Source: JBFGWM01 sp041588495 (lineage in GTDB: Bacteria; Pseudomonadota; Gammaproteobacteria; Pseudomonadales; JBFGWM01). Taken from it: DNA of 24,022 bases. Made by a program: the position numbers and the translations under genes. Positions 1 to 7,445 of this stretch are shown here, one piece after another. The first letter of the stretch is position 1. Each line of letters starts with the position of its first letter. The notes under the pieces were generated by a model. The model had not been told where the DNA came from and searched no databases. It saw only the letters and a list, made by a program, of their open reading frames with translations. The stretch lies in contig JBFGWM010000014.1 of NCBI GenBank assembly GCA_041588495.1, positions 1 to 24,022 of the forward strand. The letters run 5' to 3'.

Positions 1-160
1 CGAATTGCCGGAAGGCGTTGAAATGGTCATGCCTGGCGACAACGTGAGCATGAAGGTGACGCTGATCGCGCCGATCGCGATGGAAGATGGCCTGCGCTTC
101 GCAATTCGCGAGGGTGGCCGCACCGTCGGGGCCGGCGTGGTGACGAAAATCATTGAGTGA
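1..160 (+). CDS. tuf: Elongation factor Tu, C-terminal fragment
   Basis: This is the last 52 codons of EF-Tu, the GTPase that brings aminoacyl-tRNA to the ribosome. The reading frame starts at base 2 and ends at TGA 158-160. The visible part is beta-barrel domain 3, with the family-typical MVMPGDN turn, the IAMEDGLRFAIREGGRTVGAG strand region and the VVTKIIE end. The G domain lies outside the window. Placement of tuf directly before rpsJ is the usual str-to-S10 junction in many Gammaproteobacteria. A promoter follows before rpsJ, so S10-block transcription need not depend on read-through from tuf. Confidence 0.97.
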   Translation, partial: ELPEGVEMVMPGDNVSMKVTLIAPIAMEDGLRFAIREGGRTVGAGVVTKIIE

Positions 161-196
161 GTTGGGAAAAACGCGTTCGGCGAGGTCAAATCCTGC

Positions 197-225
197 TTGA
201 CAGTGGGGTTGGGCATCATTAGAAT
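197..225 (+). promoter_or_regulatory. Sigma70-type promoter of the S10 cluster
   Basis: TTGACA at 197-202 is a perfect -35 box. A 17-bp spacer leads to TAGAAT at 220-225, which matches five of six bases of the -10 consensus. Transcription should start near 231-233, giving a leader of about 60 nt before rpsJ. It lies in the 133-bp gap after tuf and is the strongest consensus promoter seen in the window, as expected for ribosomal protein genes. Confidence 0.85.
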
Positions 226-249
226 TTCGCTTCCTTTTTTCAGGGGTAG

Positions 250-272
250 CCGACACCTTTCCGGTGTTTCGG
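250..272 (+). promoter_or_regulatory. Leader hairpin upstream of rpsJ
   Basis: In the predicted mRNA leader, ACACC (253-257) pairs with GGTGT (263-267) around a TTTCC loop. CCG (250-252) can extend the stem by pairing with CGG (270-272) across a two-base bulge. The hairpin ends four bases before the rpsJ Shine-Dalgarno sequence (TTGGAGGA, 276-283), so it could affect ribosome access or mRNA stability. No T-tract follows at once, so it is not an obvious terminator. Function is inferred only from position and pairing. Confidence 0.45.
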
Positions 273-293
273 GTTTTGGAGGATTAGGGTCAA

Positions 294-605
294 ATGCAGA
301 ACCAGCGCATCCGTATTCGCCTGAAGGCGTTTGACCATCGGTTGATCGATGTTTCCACCCAGGAGATCGTCGAGACTGCAAAGCGCACCGGTGCCCAGGT
401 CAAGGGGCCGATCCCGCTTCCGACCCGCAAGGAACGGTACACCGTGCTGGTTTCACCGCATGTCAACAAGGACGCGCGGGACCAGTACGAGATCCGAACC
501 CATAAAAGGCTGCTGGATATTGTTGAGCCGACTGACAAGACTGTCGACGCGCTCATGAAGCTGGATCTTGCCGCCGGCGTCGACGTACAGATCAGCCTCG
601 GCTGA
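294..605 (+). CDS. rpsJ: 30S ribosomal protein S10
   Basis: S10 is a 30S head protein and, as NusE, part of the NusB-S10 transcription antitermination complex. The 103-residue product equals the E. coli length. Family hallmarks are visible: the RIRLKAFDHRLID start, the KGPIPLPTRKERYTVL loop region and the YEIRTHKRLLDI segment. The ATG is set by a strong Shine-Dalgarno sequence (GGAGGA, 278-283) ten bases upstream. It is the first gene after the cluster promoter, with 55 bp before rplC. Confidence 0.99.
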   Translation: MQNQRIRIRLKAFDHRLIDVSTQEIVETAKRTGAQVKGPIPLPTRKERYTVLVSPHVNKDARDQYEIRTHKRLLDIVEPTDKTVDALMKLDLAAGVDVQISLG

Positions 606-660
606 TTTTTGCGATAAATCAGATATTTAAAAGCCGGCAACAGTTAAGAGGTTGGTAACG

Positions 661-1305
661 ATGGCGATCGGAGTGGTCGGGCGCAAGTGCGGCATGACGC
701 GCGTCTTCATGGATGACGGCAGATCTGTTCCCGTCACCGTGATCGAGGTGCTGGATAACCGCGTCACTCAGGTGAAGGGAGCCGACACGGACGGTTACTC
801 GGCCATTCAGGTTACGACCGGCGAGCGCCGGGCAAACCGGGTTGGCAAGCCTCTTGCCGGGCATTACGGGAAGGCCGGTACCGCGCCGGGTCGGGGCCTC
901 TGGGAATTCCGGATCGAAGACAGTGCGGAATTCAACGCTGGTGACGCGATCACGGTCGAGCAGTTCGAGGCGGGCCAGAAGGTTGATGTCACTGGTCAGT
1001 CGAAGGGCAAGGGATTTGCTGGGGCGGTCAAGCGCTGGAATTTCCGCACCCAGGACAACACCCACGGCAACTCGATTTCACACCGGGCGCCGGGTTCGAT
1101 TGGCCAGTGCCAGACCCCGGGCCGGGTGTTCAAGGGTAAGAAAATGGCCGGGCAACTCGGTAACGTGCGCGTCACGGTGCAATCGCTTGAGGTTGTGCGC
1201 GTGGAAGCAGAGCGCAAGCTGCTGCTGATTCGCGGTGCGATTCCGGGCGCCAAGGGCGGGGACGTGATCGTTGCTCCCGCTATCAAGAATAAGGGCAAGG
1301 CCTGA
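661..1305 (+). CDS. rplC: 50S ribosomal protein L3
   Basis: L3 is an early-assembling 23S rRNA-binding protein whose long loop reaches toward the peptidyl transferase centre. The product has 214 residues against 209 in E. coli. MAIGVVGRKCGMTRVF at the N terminus and the GSIGQCQTPGRVFKGKKMAG loop (about 145-164) are diagnostic. That loop carries the glutamine region methylated by PrmB in E. coli. An in-frame TTG at 652 would add three residues, but it touches the AAGAGG ribosome site (646-651), so ATG 661 with 9-nt spacing is chosen. rplD follows after 25 bp. Confidence 0.98.
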   Translation: MAIGVVGRKCGMTRVFMDDGRSVPVTVIEVLDNRVTQVKGADTDGYSAIQVTTGERRANRVGKPLAGHYGKAGTAPGRGLWEFRIEDSAEFNAGDAITVEQFEAGQKVDVTGQSKGKGFAGAVKRWNFRTQDNTHGNSISHRAPGSIGQCQTPGRVFKGKKMAGQLGNVRVTVQSLEVVRVEAERKLLLIRGAIPGAKGGDVIVAPAIKNKGKA

Positions 1306-1330
1306 CACGGCCCACGCAAGGTAAGCTGCG

Positions 1331-1951
1331 ATGAATCTGGACGTATTGAAGGCAGACGGAAAAGGCAAGGCCGCCGCGGTTGAAGTCGCGGACGAAGTCT
1401 TTGGCACGCCGTTCAACGAGGCGCTTGTCCACCAGGTGGTCACCGCATATCTCGCCGGCGCGCGCCAGGGTACCCGCGCCCAGAAGAGTCGGTCCGACGT
1501 GTCCGGTGGCGGGCGCAAGCCATGGCGCCAGAAGGGTACGGGTCGCGCGCGTGCGGGAACCATCCGTAGTCCGTTGTGGCGCAGTGGTGGCGTGACCTTC
1601 CCGTCGCGGAATCAGGACTTCAGCCAGAAAGTGAACCGCAAGATGTTTCGCGGCGCAATGTGCAGCATTCTTTCAGAGCTGGGTCGCGAAGGGCGGCTGG
1701 TGGTCTTGGAAGAGTTGTCTGTCGCAGAGCCGAAGACCCGGCAGCTCAATGCCGCGCTGGCTGCGCTGGACGCGACTGATGCCCTGCTCATCGTCGAGGG
1801 CGAAGACCGGAACCTTGAGTTGGCGGCGCGCAACTTGCCGCGGGTAGAGATTTCGCGTCCTGAAGGTGTGGATCCGGTCAGCCTTATCGCGTACCAGAAG
1901 GTTGTTGTTTCCGCCGGTGCGCTCAGGAAACTCGAGGAGCGTCTGGCATGA
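1331..1951 (+). CDS. rplD: 50S ribosomal protein L4
   Basis: L4 binds 23S rRNA and its extended loop lines the nascent-peptide exit tunnel. In E. coli it also represses the S10 operon. The product is 206 residues; E. coli L4 has 201. The conserved tunnel-loop region reads SGGGRKPWRQKGTGRARAGT followed by RSPLWRSGG (roughly residues 58-87), and the C-terminal domain resembles a Rossmann-like fold with alternating strands and helices. Its stop overlaps the rplW start by 4 nt (ATGA at 1948-1951), which suggests translational coupling. The leader here looks too short for the enterobacterial type of L4 autoregulation. Confidence 0.98.
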   Translation: MNLDVLKADGKGKAAAVEVADEVFGTPFNEALVHQVVTAYLAGARQGTRAQKSRSDVSGGGRKPWRQKGTGRARAGTIRSPLWRSGGVTFPSRNQDFSQKVNRKMFRGAMCSILSELGREGRLVVLEELSVAEPKTRQLNAALAALDATDALLIVEGEDRNLELAARNLPRVEISRPEGVDPVSLIAYQKVVVSAGALRKLEERLA

Positions 1952-2250
1952 GCATGAGTGACGAGCGTATTTACCAGGTGCTTCTCGGCCCCCACGTATC
2001 CGAGAAGGCGACCAACCTCAGCGACAAGCATCGCCAGTTTGCATTTCGTGTGGCACCCAATGCCCGCAAACCGGAGATTCGCCAGGCCGTCGAGAAGTTG
2101 TTCAAAGTTGTCGTGGAAGATGTGCGAGTAATGAATGTCAGGGGCAAGCAGCGTCGTACCCGTTACGGCGTCGGACGCCGCGCGTCCTGGAAAAAGGCCT
2201 ACGTGCGACTTGCCCCGGGCCATGACATTGATTTCTCCGTTACTGAATGA
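1948..2250 (+). CDS. rplW: 50S ribosomal protein L23
   Basis: L23 sits at the exit of the peptide tunnel and docks trigger factor, SRP and SecA. The product has 100 residues, as in E. coli. The motif GPHVSEKAT is present, and its glutamate (residue 19) matches E. coli Glu18, the trigger factor contact. Two ATGs occur, at 1948 and 1954. GAGGAG (1934-1939) is 8 nt from the first, which also overlaps the rplD stop, so 1948 is preferred. rplB starts 25 bp later. Confidence 0.98.
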   Translation: MSMSDERIYQVLLGPHVSEKATNLSDKHRQFAFRVAPNARKPEIRQAVEKLFKVVVEDVRVMNVRGKQRRTRYGVGRRASWKKAYVRLAPGHDIDFSVTE

Positions 2251-2275
2251 GTTTGACTAGGAAGGCGCTGGACTA

Positions 2276-3103
2276 ATGGCAATCGTCAAAAGCAAGCCCA
2301 CATCGCCGGGACGCCGGTTTGCGGTGAAGATCGTCAACAAGGATCTTCACAAGGGCGATCCTTATGCGCCGCTGGTTGCAAAGAAATCCCGCAGTGGGGG
2401 TCGTAACAACAACGGCCGTATCACGGTGCGGCATCGTGGTGGTGGCCATAAACAGCAGTATCGGATTATTGACTTCAAGCGGAACAAGGATGGGGTTCCG
2501 GCCACGGTTGAGAGGATCGAGTACGATCCCAACCGGAGCGCGCACATTGCGCTGCTGAAATATGCCGATGGTGAGCGTCGCTATGTGATCGCCCCTCGAG
2601 GCATTGGTGCGGGAGACGCGCTGGTTTCGGGGCCCGAGGCTCCGATCAAACCGGGTAATGCGTTGCCGCTCGCGAATATCCCGGTTGGTACCGTGGTGCA
2701 TTGCGTCGAGATCAAGCCTGGCAAGGGTGCCCAGATGGTGCGCAGTGCCGGGGGATCTGCACAGCTTGCCGCGCGCGAGGGTGCTTTTGCCACGCTGCGT
2801 CTGCGGTCTGGCGAAATGCGTAAGGTTCCGGCAGAGTGTCGCGCGACCATCGGCGAAGTTGCGAACAGCGAGCACAATCTTGCGTCGCTGGGTAAAGCGG
2901 GCGCGTCCCGCTGGCGCGGTCGCAGGCCGACTGTCCGTGGTGTGGTGATGAACCCGGTTGACCACCCGCATGGCGGCGGTGAGGGCAAGACCTCCGGTGG
3001 TCGTCACCCGGTATCGCCCTGGGGCGTACCCACCAAGGGTTACAAGACGCGTAAGAACAAGCGGACGGACGGCTTTATCGTTCGTCGTCGTGGCAAGAAA
3101 TAA
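2276..3103 (+). CDS. rplB: 50S ribosomal protein L2
   Basis: L2 is a conserved 23S rRNA-binding protein needed for subunit association and for assembly of the peptidyl transferase centre. The product has 275 residues, against 273 in E. coli. It shows the RNA-binding OB/SH3-like core and the signature VDHPHGGGEGKTSGGRHPVS near the C terminus, which contains the histidine studied for peptidyl transfer. The basic tail RKNKRTDGFIVRRRGKK is typical. AGGAAGG (2259-2265) precedes the ATG. It sits between rplW and rpsS as in E. coli. Confidence 0.99.
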   Translation: MAIVKSKPTSPGRRFAVKIVNKDLHKGDPYAPLVAKKSRSGGRNNNGRITVRHRGGGHKQQYRIIDFKRNKDGVPATVERIEYDPNRSAHIALLKYADGERRYVIAPRGIGAGDALVSGPEAPIKPGNALPLANIPVGTVVHCVEIKPGKGAQMVRSAGGSAQLAAREGAFATLRLRSGEMRKVPAECRATIGEVANSEHNLASLGKAGASRWRGRRPTVRGVVMNPVDHPHGGGEGKTSGGRHPVSPWGVPTKGYKTRKNKRTDGFIVRRRGKK

Positions 3104-3126
3104 ATGAACAGGAAGGAGCGGTAAGA

Positions 3127-3405
3127 GTGCCTCGTTCCCTTAAAAAAGGGCCATTCGTCGATCTTCACCTGATAAAAAAGGTGGAAGCGGCGGCAGCCAG
3201 CAGCGACAAGCGGCCGATCAAAACCTGGTCACGCCGCTCAATGATCGTCCCGGACATGGTCGGGCTGACGATTGCAGTACACAACGGGCGCCAGCATGTT
3301 CCTGTTTTCGTGTCGGAAGACATGGTTGGACACAAGCTGGGCGAATTCGCGGCGACTCGAACCTTTCGGGGCCATGCTGCGGACCGCAAAGCGAAGAAGC
3401 GGTAA
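3127..3405 (+). CDS. rpsS: 30S ribosomal protein S19
   Basis: S19 binds 16S rRNA in the 30S head together with S13 and contacts the A-site tRNA region. The product is 92 residues, the E. coli length. PRSLKKGPFVD at the start and KTWSRRSMIVPDMVG plus HKLGEFAATRTFRGH further on are family signatures. It begins with GTG at 3127, supported by a strong AGGAAGGAG site (3110-3118) 8 nt upstream and by alignment to the known N terminus. It has 23 bp before it and 31 bp after it. Confidence 0.98.
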   Translation: MPRSLKKGPFVDLHLIKKVEAAAASSDKRPIKTWSRRSMIVPDMVGLTIAVHNGRQHVPVFVSEDMVGHKLGEFAATRTFRGHAADRKAKKR

Positions 3406-3436
3406 GCGAAATTTACGGGAATAGGTGACGTTCGCG

Positions 3437-3769
3437 ATGGAAGTGGCAGCACGTCTCAAAGGTGCGCGGGTATCACCGCGCAAGGCCCGCCTGGTCGCTG
3501 ACCAGGTGCGAGGCAAGCGCGTGTCCGATGCGCTCAACCTGTTGGGCTTCAGCACCAAGAAGTCCGCGCGGATCATGCGCAAGGTTCTGGAGTCGGCGAT
3601 CGCGAACGCGGAAAACAACGAGGGCGCGGATGTAGACGAGTTGTCAGTTTCTGCGGTGTTTGTCGATGAAGGCATCACCATGAAACGAATTCGTCCGCGT
3701 GCAAAGGGGCGTGCAGACCGGATTCTTAAACCGAGCTGTCACATCACGGTCAAGGTTGCGGACCAGTAA
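3437..3769 (+). CDS. rplV: 50S ribosomal protein L22
   Basis: L22 lines the exit tunnel through its long beta-hairpin, where macrolide-resistance and SecM/TnaC arrest mutations map in E. coli. The product is 110 residues, the E. coli length. MEVAARLKGARVSPRKARLV aligns with the family N terminus, and the hairpin region KRIRPRAKGRADRI is clear. A GTG at 3425 would add four residues, but ATG 3437 fits the family start and has AGGTGA 8 nt upstream. rpsC follows after 24 bp. Confidence 0.98.
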   Translation: MEVAARLKGARVSPRKARLVADQVRGKRVSDALNLLGFSTKKSARIMRKVLESAIANAENNEGADVDELSVSAVFVDEGITMKRIRPRAKGRADRILKPSCHITVKVADQ

Positions 3770-3793
3770 CCGGCAAAACTGGGATAGGGATTC

Positions 3794-4450
3794 ATGGGGC
3801 AGAAAGTTAATCCGGTCGGTATCCGTCTGGGCATTATCAGGGAGCATTCCTCCATCTGGTACGCAAACAAGAAAGCGTACGCGGATTTCCTGTTCAAGGA
3901 CGTGACCGCCCGGAACTATATCCGGAAGAAACTTTCCCATGCCTCGGTCAGCAAGGTACAGATTGAACGTCCGGCGCAGAACGCCAAGATCACCATTCAC
4001 ACGGCTCGTCCGGGAATCGTGATTGGCAAGCAGGGCCAGGACGTGGAGCGACTGCGGCAGGAAGTTTCCGGAATGATGGGTGTTCCGGTGCAGATCAATA
4101 TCGAAGAAGTCCGCAAGCCCGAACTGGATGCGCAGCTCGTTGCGGACAATGTCGCGGGTCAGTTGGTGCGTCGTGTCATGTTCCGTCGCGCGATGAAGCG
4201 GGCTGTACAGAATGCGATGCGCCTGGGTGCGAAAGGAATACGTATCCAGGTCAGTGGTCGTTTGGGTGGCGCGGAAATCGCGCGCACGGAGTGGTATCGG
4301 GAGGGCCGTGTGCCCCTGCATACGCTCCGCGCCGACATTGATTATGCGACTTCCGAGGCACGGACGACTTACGGAATCATCGGCGTGAAGGTGTGGATTT
4401 TCAAGGGCGAGATTCTTGGCACGACCGAAGAGCCCCGCAGCGCCCAGTAA
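3794..4450 (+). CDS. rpsC: 30S ribosomal protein S3
   Basis: S3 forms part of the mRNA entry channel and, with S4 and S5, the ribosomal helicase. The product is 218 residues; E. coli has 233, the difference being a shorter C-terminal tail. The N-terminal KH domain carries the GxxG loop as G78-K-Q-G81 within IVIGKQGQDVERLR. The C-terminal domain holds VMFRRAMKRAVQNAMR and the strongly conserved SGRLGGAEIARTEWYREGRV. A GGATAGGGA site precedes the ATG. rplP follows after 47 bp. Confidence 0.98.
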   Translation: MGQKVNPVGIRLGIIREHSSIWYANKKAYADFLFKDVTARNYIRKKLSHASVSKVQIERPAQNAKITIHTARPGIVIGKQGQDVERLRQEVSGMMGVPVQINIEEVRKPELDAQLVADNVAGQLVRRVMFRRAMKRAVQNAMRLGAKGIRIQVSGRLGGAEIARTEWYREGRVPLHTLRADIDYATSEARTTYGIIGVKVWIFKGEILGTTEEPRSAQ

Positions 4451-4497
4451 GGTGCGCATGACGGTGGTGGACTGGTAACGGATCAGAGAAGAGACAA

Positions 4498-4911
4498 ATG
4501 CTTCAGCCAAAGAAAACGAAATTCCGTAAGCAGCAGAAGGGCCGCAACCGCGGGCTTTCCCAGCGCGGCAGTGCGGTCAGCTTTGGCGAGTACGGTCTGA
4601 AGGCGACGGGTCGTGGCCGGATTACTGCGCGCCAGATTGAGGCCGCGCGGCGCGCAATGACCCGTCATGTTAAGCGGGGCGGGAAGATCTGGATCCGTAT
4701 TTTTCCGGACAAGCCGATCACCGAGAAGCCGCTTGAAGTGCGCCAGGGCAAAGGTAAGGGGAGCGTGGAATACTGGGTCGCGCAGATTCAGCCGGGCCGC
4801 ATGCTCTACGAGATGGAGGGCGTTTCGGAAGAGTTGGCACGTGAGGCGTTTAGTCTTGCCGCCGCGAAGCTGCCCGTGGCAACCACGTTTGTGACCCGTA
4901 CGGTGCTCTGA
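4498..4911 (+). CDS. rplP: 50S ribosomal protein L16
   Basis: L16 is a late-assembling 50S protein near the A-site tRNA elbow and is required for peptidyl transferase activity. The product has 137 residues, against 136 in E. coli. The start MLQPKKTKFRKQQKGRNRG, the IWIRIFPDKPITEKP segment and VRQGKGKGSVEYWVA are diagnostic. The arginine in the VRxGKGKG motif is the one hydroxylated by YcfD/RoxA in E. coli. Its TGA shares the A of the rpmC ATG (TGATG, 4909-4913), so translation is probably coupled. Confidence 0.98.
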   Translation: MLQPKKTKFRKQQKGRNRGLSQRGSAVSFGEYGLKATGRGRITARQIEAARRAMTRHVKRGGKIWIRIFPDKPITEKPLEVRQGKGKGSVEYWVAQIQPGRMLYEMEGVSEELAREAFSLAAAKLPVATTFVTRTVL

Positions 4912-5111
4912 TGAATGTTTCCGAGTTGCGCGCACAGGCGCTTGAAGAATTGAAAAGTACGTTGCTGGATCTCAACAAGAGCCAGTTCAACCTGCGTCTG
5001 CAGAACGGTTCCGGACAACTGAGCCAGACTCATCTGCTGAAGCAGGTTCGGCGGGATATCGCCAAGGTGAAAACAGTGATTCGCGAGAAGAAGGTTGGCG
5101 AAAATGGGTGA
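4911..5111 (+). CDS. rpmC: 50S ribosomal protein L29
   Basis: L29 is a small helical-hairpin protein at the tunnel exit beside L23. The product is 66 residues; E. coli has 63. The pattern ELRAQALEEL, then QFNLRLQNGSGQL and HLLKQVRRDIAKVKT matches the family. The start overlaps the rplP stop by one base and there is no strong Shine-Dalgarno sequence, consistent with re-initiation. Its 3' end overlaps the start of rpsQ by 8 nt (5104-5111). Confidence 0.97.
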   Translation: MNVSELRAQALEELKSTLLDLNKSQFNLRLQNGSGQLSQTHLLKQVRRDIAKVKTVIREKKVGENG

Positions 5112-5370
5112 GCAGCAAAAGATCGCGCGGACCATGCAGGGGCTCGTGGTCAGCAATCGGATGGATAAAACGATTGCGGTCCGCATTGAGCGCCGTATCA
5201 AGCACCCGTTGTACAAAAAGTACGTGAAGAAGTCGACCAAGGTGCTCGCCCATGACGAGCAGAACCAGTGTCGCGAGGGTGACAAGGTCACGATTCAGGA
5301 ATCCAGGCCGCTGTCCAAGCAGAAGTCCTGGATGCTGGTAAACATTGACGAGCGTGCCGCCGAGATCTGA
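5104..5370 (+). CDS. rpsQ: 30S ribosomal protein S17
   Basis: S17 is an OB-fold primary binder of 16S rRNA in the 30S body. The product is 88 residues; E. coli has 84. Family segments include RTMQGLVVSNRMDKTIAV and RRIKHPLYKKYVKKSTK, followed by HDEQNQCREGDKVTI and ESRPLSKQKSW. An in-frame TTG at 5095 is rejected because AAGAAGG (5088-5094) abuts it directly. The same site lies 9 nt from ATG 5104. This is the last gene of the classical S10 block; only 33 bp separate it from rplN. Confidence 0.97.
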   Translation: MGEQQKIARTMQGLVVSNRMDKTIAVRIERRIKHPLYKKYVKKSTKVLAHDEQNQCREGDKVTIQESRPLSKQKSWMLVNIDERAAEI

Positions 5371-5403
5371 TTCAGTCCGGTGCAGGGATAAACGGGGTAG
5401 ACG

Positions 5404-5772
5404 ATGATTCAGGCGGAAACCACGCTGGATGTCGCGGACAACAGTGGCGCACGAAAGGTGATGTGTATCAAGGTGCTTGGCGGGTCGCGCAGGCGCTATG
5501 CCGGTATCGGCGACGTCATCAAGGTCACGGTCAAGGAAGCGATTCCTCGCGGCAAGGTGAAAAAGGGCCAGGTGCTCAACGCTGTCGTGGTACGTACGCG
5601 CAAGGGCGTGCGTCGACCCGACGGTTCACTGATCAAGTTCGATGGCAATGCTGCGGTGTTGCTGAATAACCAGTTGGCGCCCATCGGAACCCGTATTTTC
5701 GGGCCCGTGACCCGCGAACTCAGAAGCGAACGCTTCATGAAGATCATTTCACTCGCTCCGGAAGTACTGTAG
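5404..5772 (+). CDS. rplN: 50S ribosomal protein L14
   Basis: L14 binds 23S rRNA, forms an intersubunit bridge with the 30S and is the docking site of the silencing factor RsfS. The product is 122 residues; E. coli has 123. MIQAETTLDVADNSGARKVMCIKVLGGS at the N terminus and the ERFMKIISLAPEVL end are diagnostic. In E. coli this gene opens the separate spc operon. Here the 33-bp upstream gap holds only a GGGGT ribosome site and no recognisable promoter. Confidence 0.98.
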   Translation: MIQAETTLDVADNSGARKVMCIKVLGGSRRRYAGIGDVIKVTVKEAIPRGKVKKGQVLNAVVVRTRKGVRRPDGSLIKFDGNAAVLLNNQLAPIGTRIFGPVTRELRSERFMKIISLAPEVL

Positions 5773-5791
5773 GCGATTTGGGAAGGCAGGC

Positions 5792-6109
5792 ATGCGCAAG
5801 ATCAAACGCAACGACGAAGTAATCGTCATCGCAGGCAAGGACCGCGGAAAGCGCGGAAAAGTGCTGCGCGTTCTGGAGCAACAGAAGTTGTTGGTTGCCG
5901 GGGTGCAGCTGGTTAAACGGCACACCAAGCCGAACCCGATGCGTGGCACAGCGGGCGGCATCCTCGAAAAGGAAGCGCCGATTCACGCGTCGAACGTGGC
6001 GATATTCAACCCGCAGACCAGCAAGGCCGACCGGGTCGGAGTTCGCACGCTTGAGGACGGGACCAAGGTACGCGTTTTCAAGTCCACCGGAGAAGTGATT
6101 GACGCCTGA
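5792..6109 (+). CDS. rplX: 50S ribosomal protein L24
   Basis: L24 is one of the two assembly-initiator proteins of the 50S and sits at the tunnel exit. The product is 105 residues; E. coli has 104. The KOW motif occupies about residues 7-27 (DEVIVIAGKDRGKRGKVLRV). It is followed by VKRHTKPNPM and GGILEKEAPIHASNVAIFNP, both family-typical. An AAGG site precedes the ATG, 19 bp after rplN. Confidence 0.98.
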   Translation: MRKIKRNDEVIVIAGKDRGKRGKVLRVLEQQKLLVAGVQLVKRHTKPNPMRGTAGGILEKEAPIHASNVAIFNPQTSKADRVGVRTLEDGTKVRVFKSTGEVIDA

Positions 6110-6135
6110 GAGGGCGTCTGTCGGGAAATAATACG

Positions 6136-6675
6136 ATGGCGAGACTGGCAGAAGTTTACAGGAATGAGGTGGCCCCGGCGGTCAAGGACCGGATGGGTTA
6201 CGACAACGTCATGCAGGTGCCCCGCCTCAGCAAGATTACGCTGAACATGGGCGTCGGTGAGGCGGTTGGCGACCGCAAGGTCATTGAAAATGCCGTTGGC
6301 GACATGCAGTTGATCAGTGGCCAGAAGCCGATCATTACTGTCGCCAGGAAGTCGGTCGCCGGTTTCAAGATCCGCGAGGATTATCCGATCGGTTGCAAGG
6401 TTACCCTGCGCAATGAGCGCATGTGGGAGTTTTTCGAGCGCCTGCTGAGTATCGCGATCCCGCGGATCCGGGACTTTCGCGGCTTGAGCCCGAAGTCGTT
6501 TGACGGGCGTGGGAACTACAGCATGGGCGTGAAAGAGCAGATTATTTTCCCGGAAATCGATTACGACAAGATCGATACGATTCGCGGGATGGATATCGCC
6601 ATTACCACTACGGCAAGAACCGACGAGGAAGGCCGGGCGTTGCTCGAGGCTTTCAACTTCCCGTTCCGGAACTGA
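6136..6675 (+). CDS. rplE: 50S ribosomal protein L5
   Basis: L5 binds 5S rRNA in the central protuberance and contacts P-site tRNA and S13. The product has 179 residues, exactly the E. coli length. Clear signatures are KITLNMGVGEA, the stretch GQKPIITVARKSVAGFKIRE, then FRGLSPKSFDGRGNYSMGV and KEQIIFPEIDYDKID. It is followed by rpsN after 13 bp. Nothing unusual is seen. Confidence 0.99.
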   Translation: MARLAEVYRNEVAPAVKDRMGYDNVMQVPRLSKITLNMGVGEAVGDRKVIENAVGDMQLISGQKPIITVARKSVAGFKIREDYPIGCKVTLRNERMWEFFERLLSIAIPRIRDFRGLSPKSFDGRGNYSMGVKEQIIFPEIDYDKIDTIRGMDIAITTTARTDEEGRALLEAFNFPFRN

Positions 6676-6688
6676 GGGGATATACGAC

Positions 6689-6994
6689 GTGGCAAAAATG
6701 TCTATGGTCGAGCGCGAGAGAAAGCGCGAGCGCACGGTTGCGAAATATCAGCGTAAGCGGGAAGAACTCAAGCGCAAAATCAAGGACCAGAGCCTGACGG
6801 ACGAGGAGCGCTGGGAAGCGCGCATGAGTCTCCAGGCATTGCCACGTGATGCAAGCCCGGTACGGCTACGCAACCGTTGCGCGCTGACGGGGCGTCCGAA
6901 GGGGTTTTACCGCAAGTTCGGGCTTGGCCGGAACAAGCTGCGTGAACTGGCGATGCAGGGACATGTTCCCGGCGTGGTCAAATCCAGTTGGTAA
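6689..6994 (+). CDS. rpsN: 30S ribosomal protein S14, zinc-free type
   Basis: S14 is a late 30S head protein. The product has 101 residues, the long form without the paired CxxC zinc motifs of the short form; only one cysteine is visible in the conserved LRNRCALTGRPKGFYRKFGL region. It starts with GTG at 6689, supported by AGGGGA upstream and by alignment of MAKMSMVERERKR to the family N terminus. It ends with the usual SW dipeptide (VVKSSW). Confidence 0.98.
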   Translation: MAKMSMVERERKRERTVAKYQRKREELKRKIKDQSLTDEERWEARMSLQALPRDASPVRLRNRCALTGRPKGFYRKFGLGRNKLRELAMQGHVPGVVKSSW

Positions 6995-7025
6995 GCGGAA
7001 CGAGAATTGTAGGAGACGGTTACAG

Positions 7026-7421
7026 ATGAGCATGCAGGATCCGCTTTCGGACATGTTGACCCGCATCAGGAATGCCCAGATGGTCGGGCATGAGGACGTG
7101 GCAATGCCCTCCTCGAAGTTAAAGGCCGCTGTGGCCCGCGTGTTGTCTGAGGAAGGCTACATCGATGGTTTTTCCGTTGATGATGACAGCAACAAGCCGA
7201 CCATCAAGATTCGCCTGAAGTATTTTGAAGGGAAGCCGGTCATTCAAAAGCTGGTTCGTGTGAGTCGACCCAGTCGCCGGCACTACTGCGGTAAAGACGA
7301 GCTTCCGACCGTGGCGAACGGCCTGGGATGCGCGATTGTCAGTACCTGCCATGGGGTCGTAACGGACCGGCAGGCCCGTCAGCAGGGTGTTGGCGGTGAA
7401 GTGATCTGCACCGTTTTCTGA
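7026..7421 (+). CDS. rpsH: 30S ribosomal protein S8
   Basis: S8 is a primary 16S rRNA binder and in E. coli the translational repressor of the spc operon through a site near rplE. The product is 131 residues; E. coli has 130. MSMQDPLSDMLTRIRNAQ, MPSSKLKAAVARVL and the RNA-binding C terminus STCHGVVTDRQARQQGVGGE are diagnostic. The frame is open further upstream to 6924, but that part overlaps rpsN. AGGAG (7011-7015) and the family N terminus fix the start at ATG 7026. Confidence 0.98.
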   Translation: MSMQDPLSDMLTRIRNAQMVGHEDVAMPSSKLKAAVARVLSEEGYIDGFSVDDDSNKPTIKIRLKYFEGKPVIQKLVRVSRPSRRHYCGKDELPTVANGLGCAIVSTCHGVVTDRQARQQGVGGEVICTVF

Positions 7422-7445
7422 CGAATAGCAAACTGGATTTTTGAT

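Noticed and set aside
6924..7025. Upstream extension of the rpsH frame
   Set aside because: It overlaps the rpsN coding region; S8 family N terminus and AGGAG place the start at 7026.
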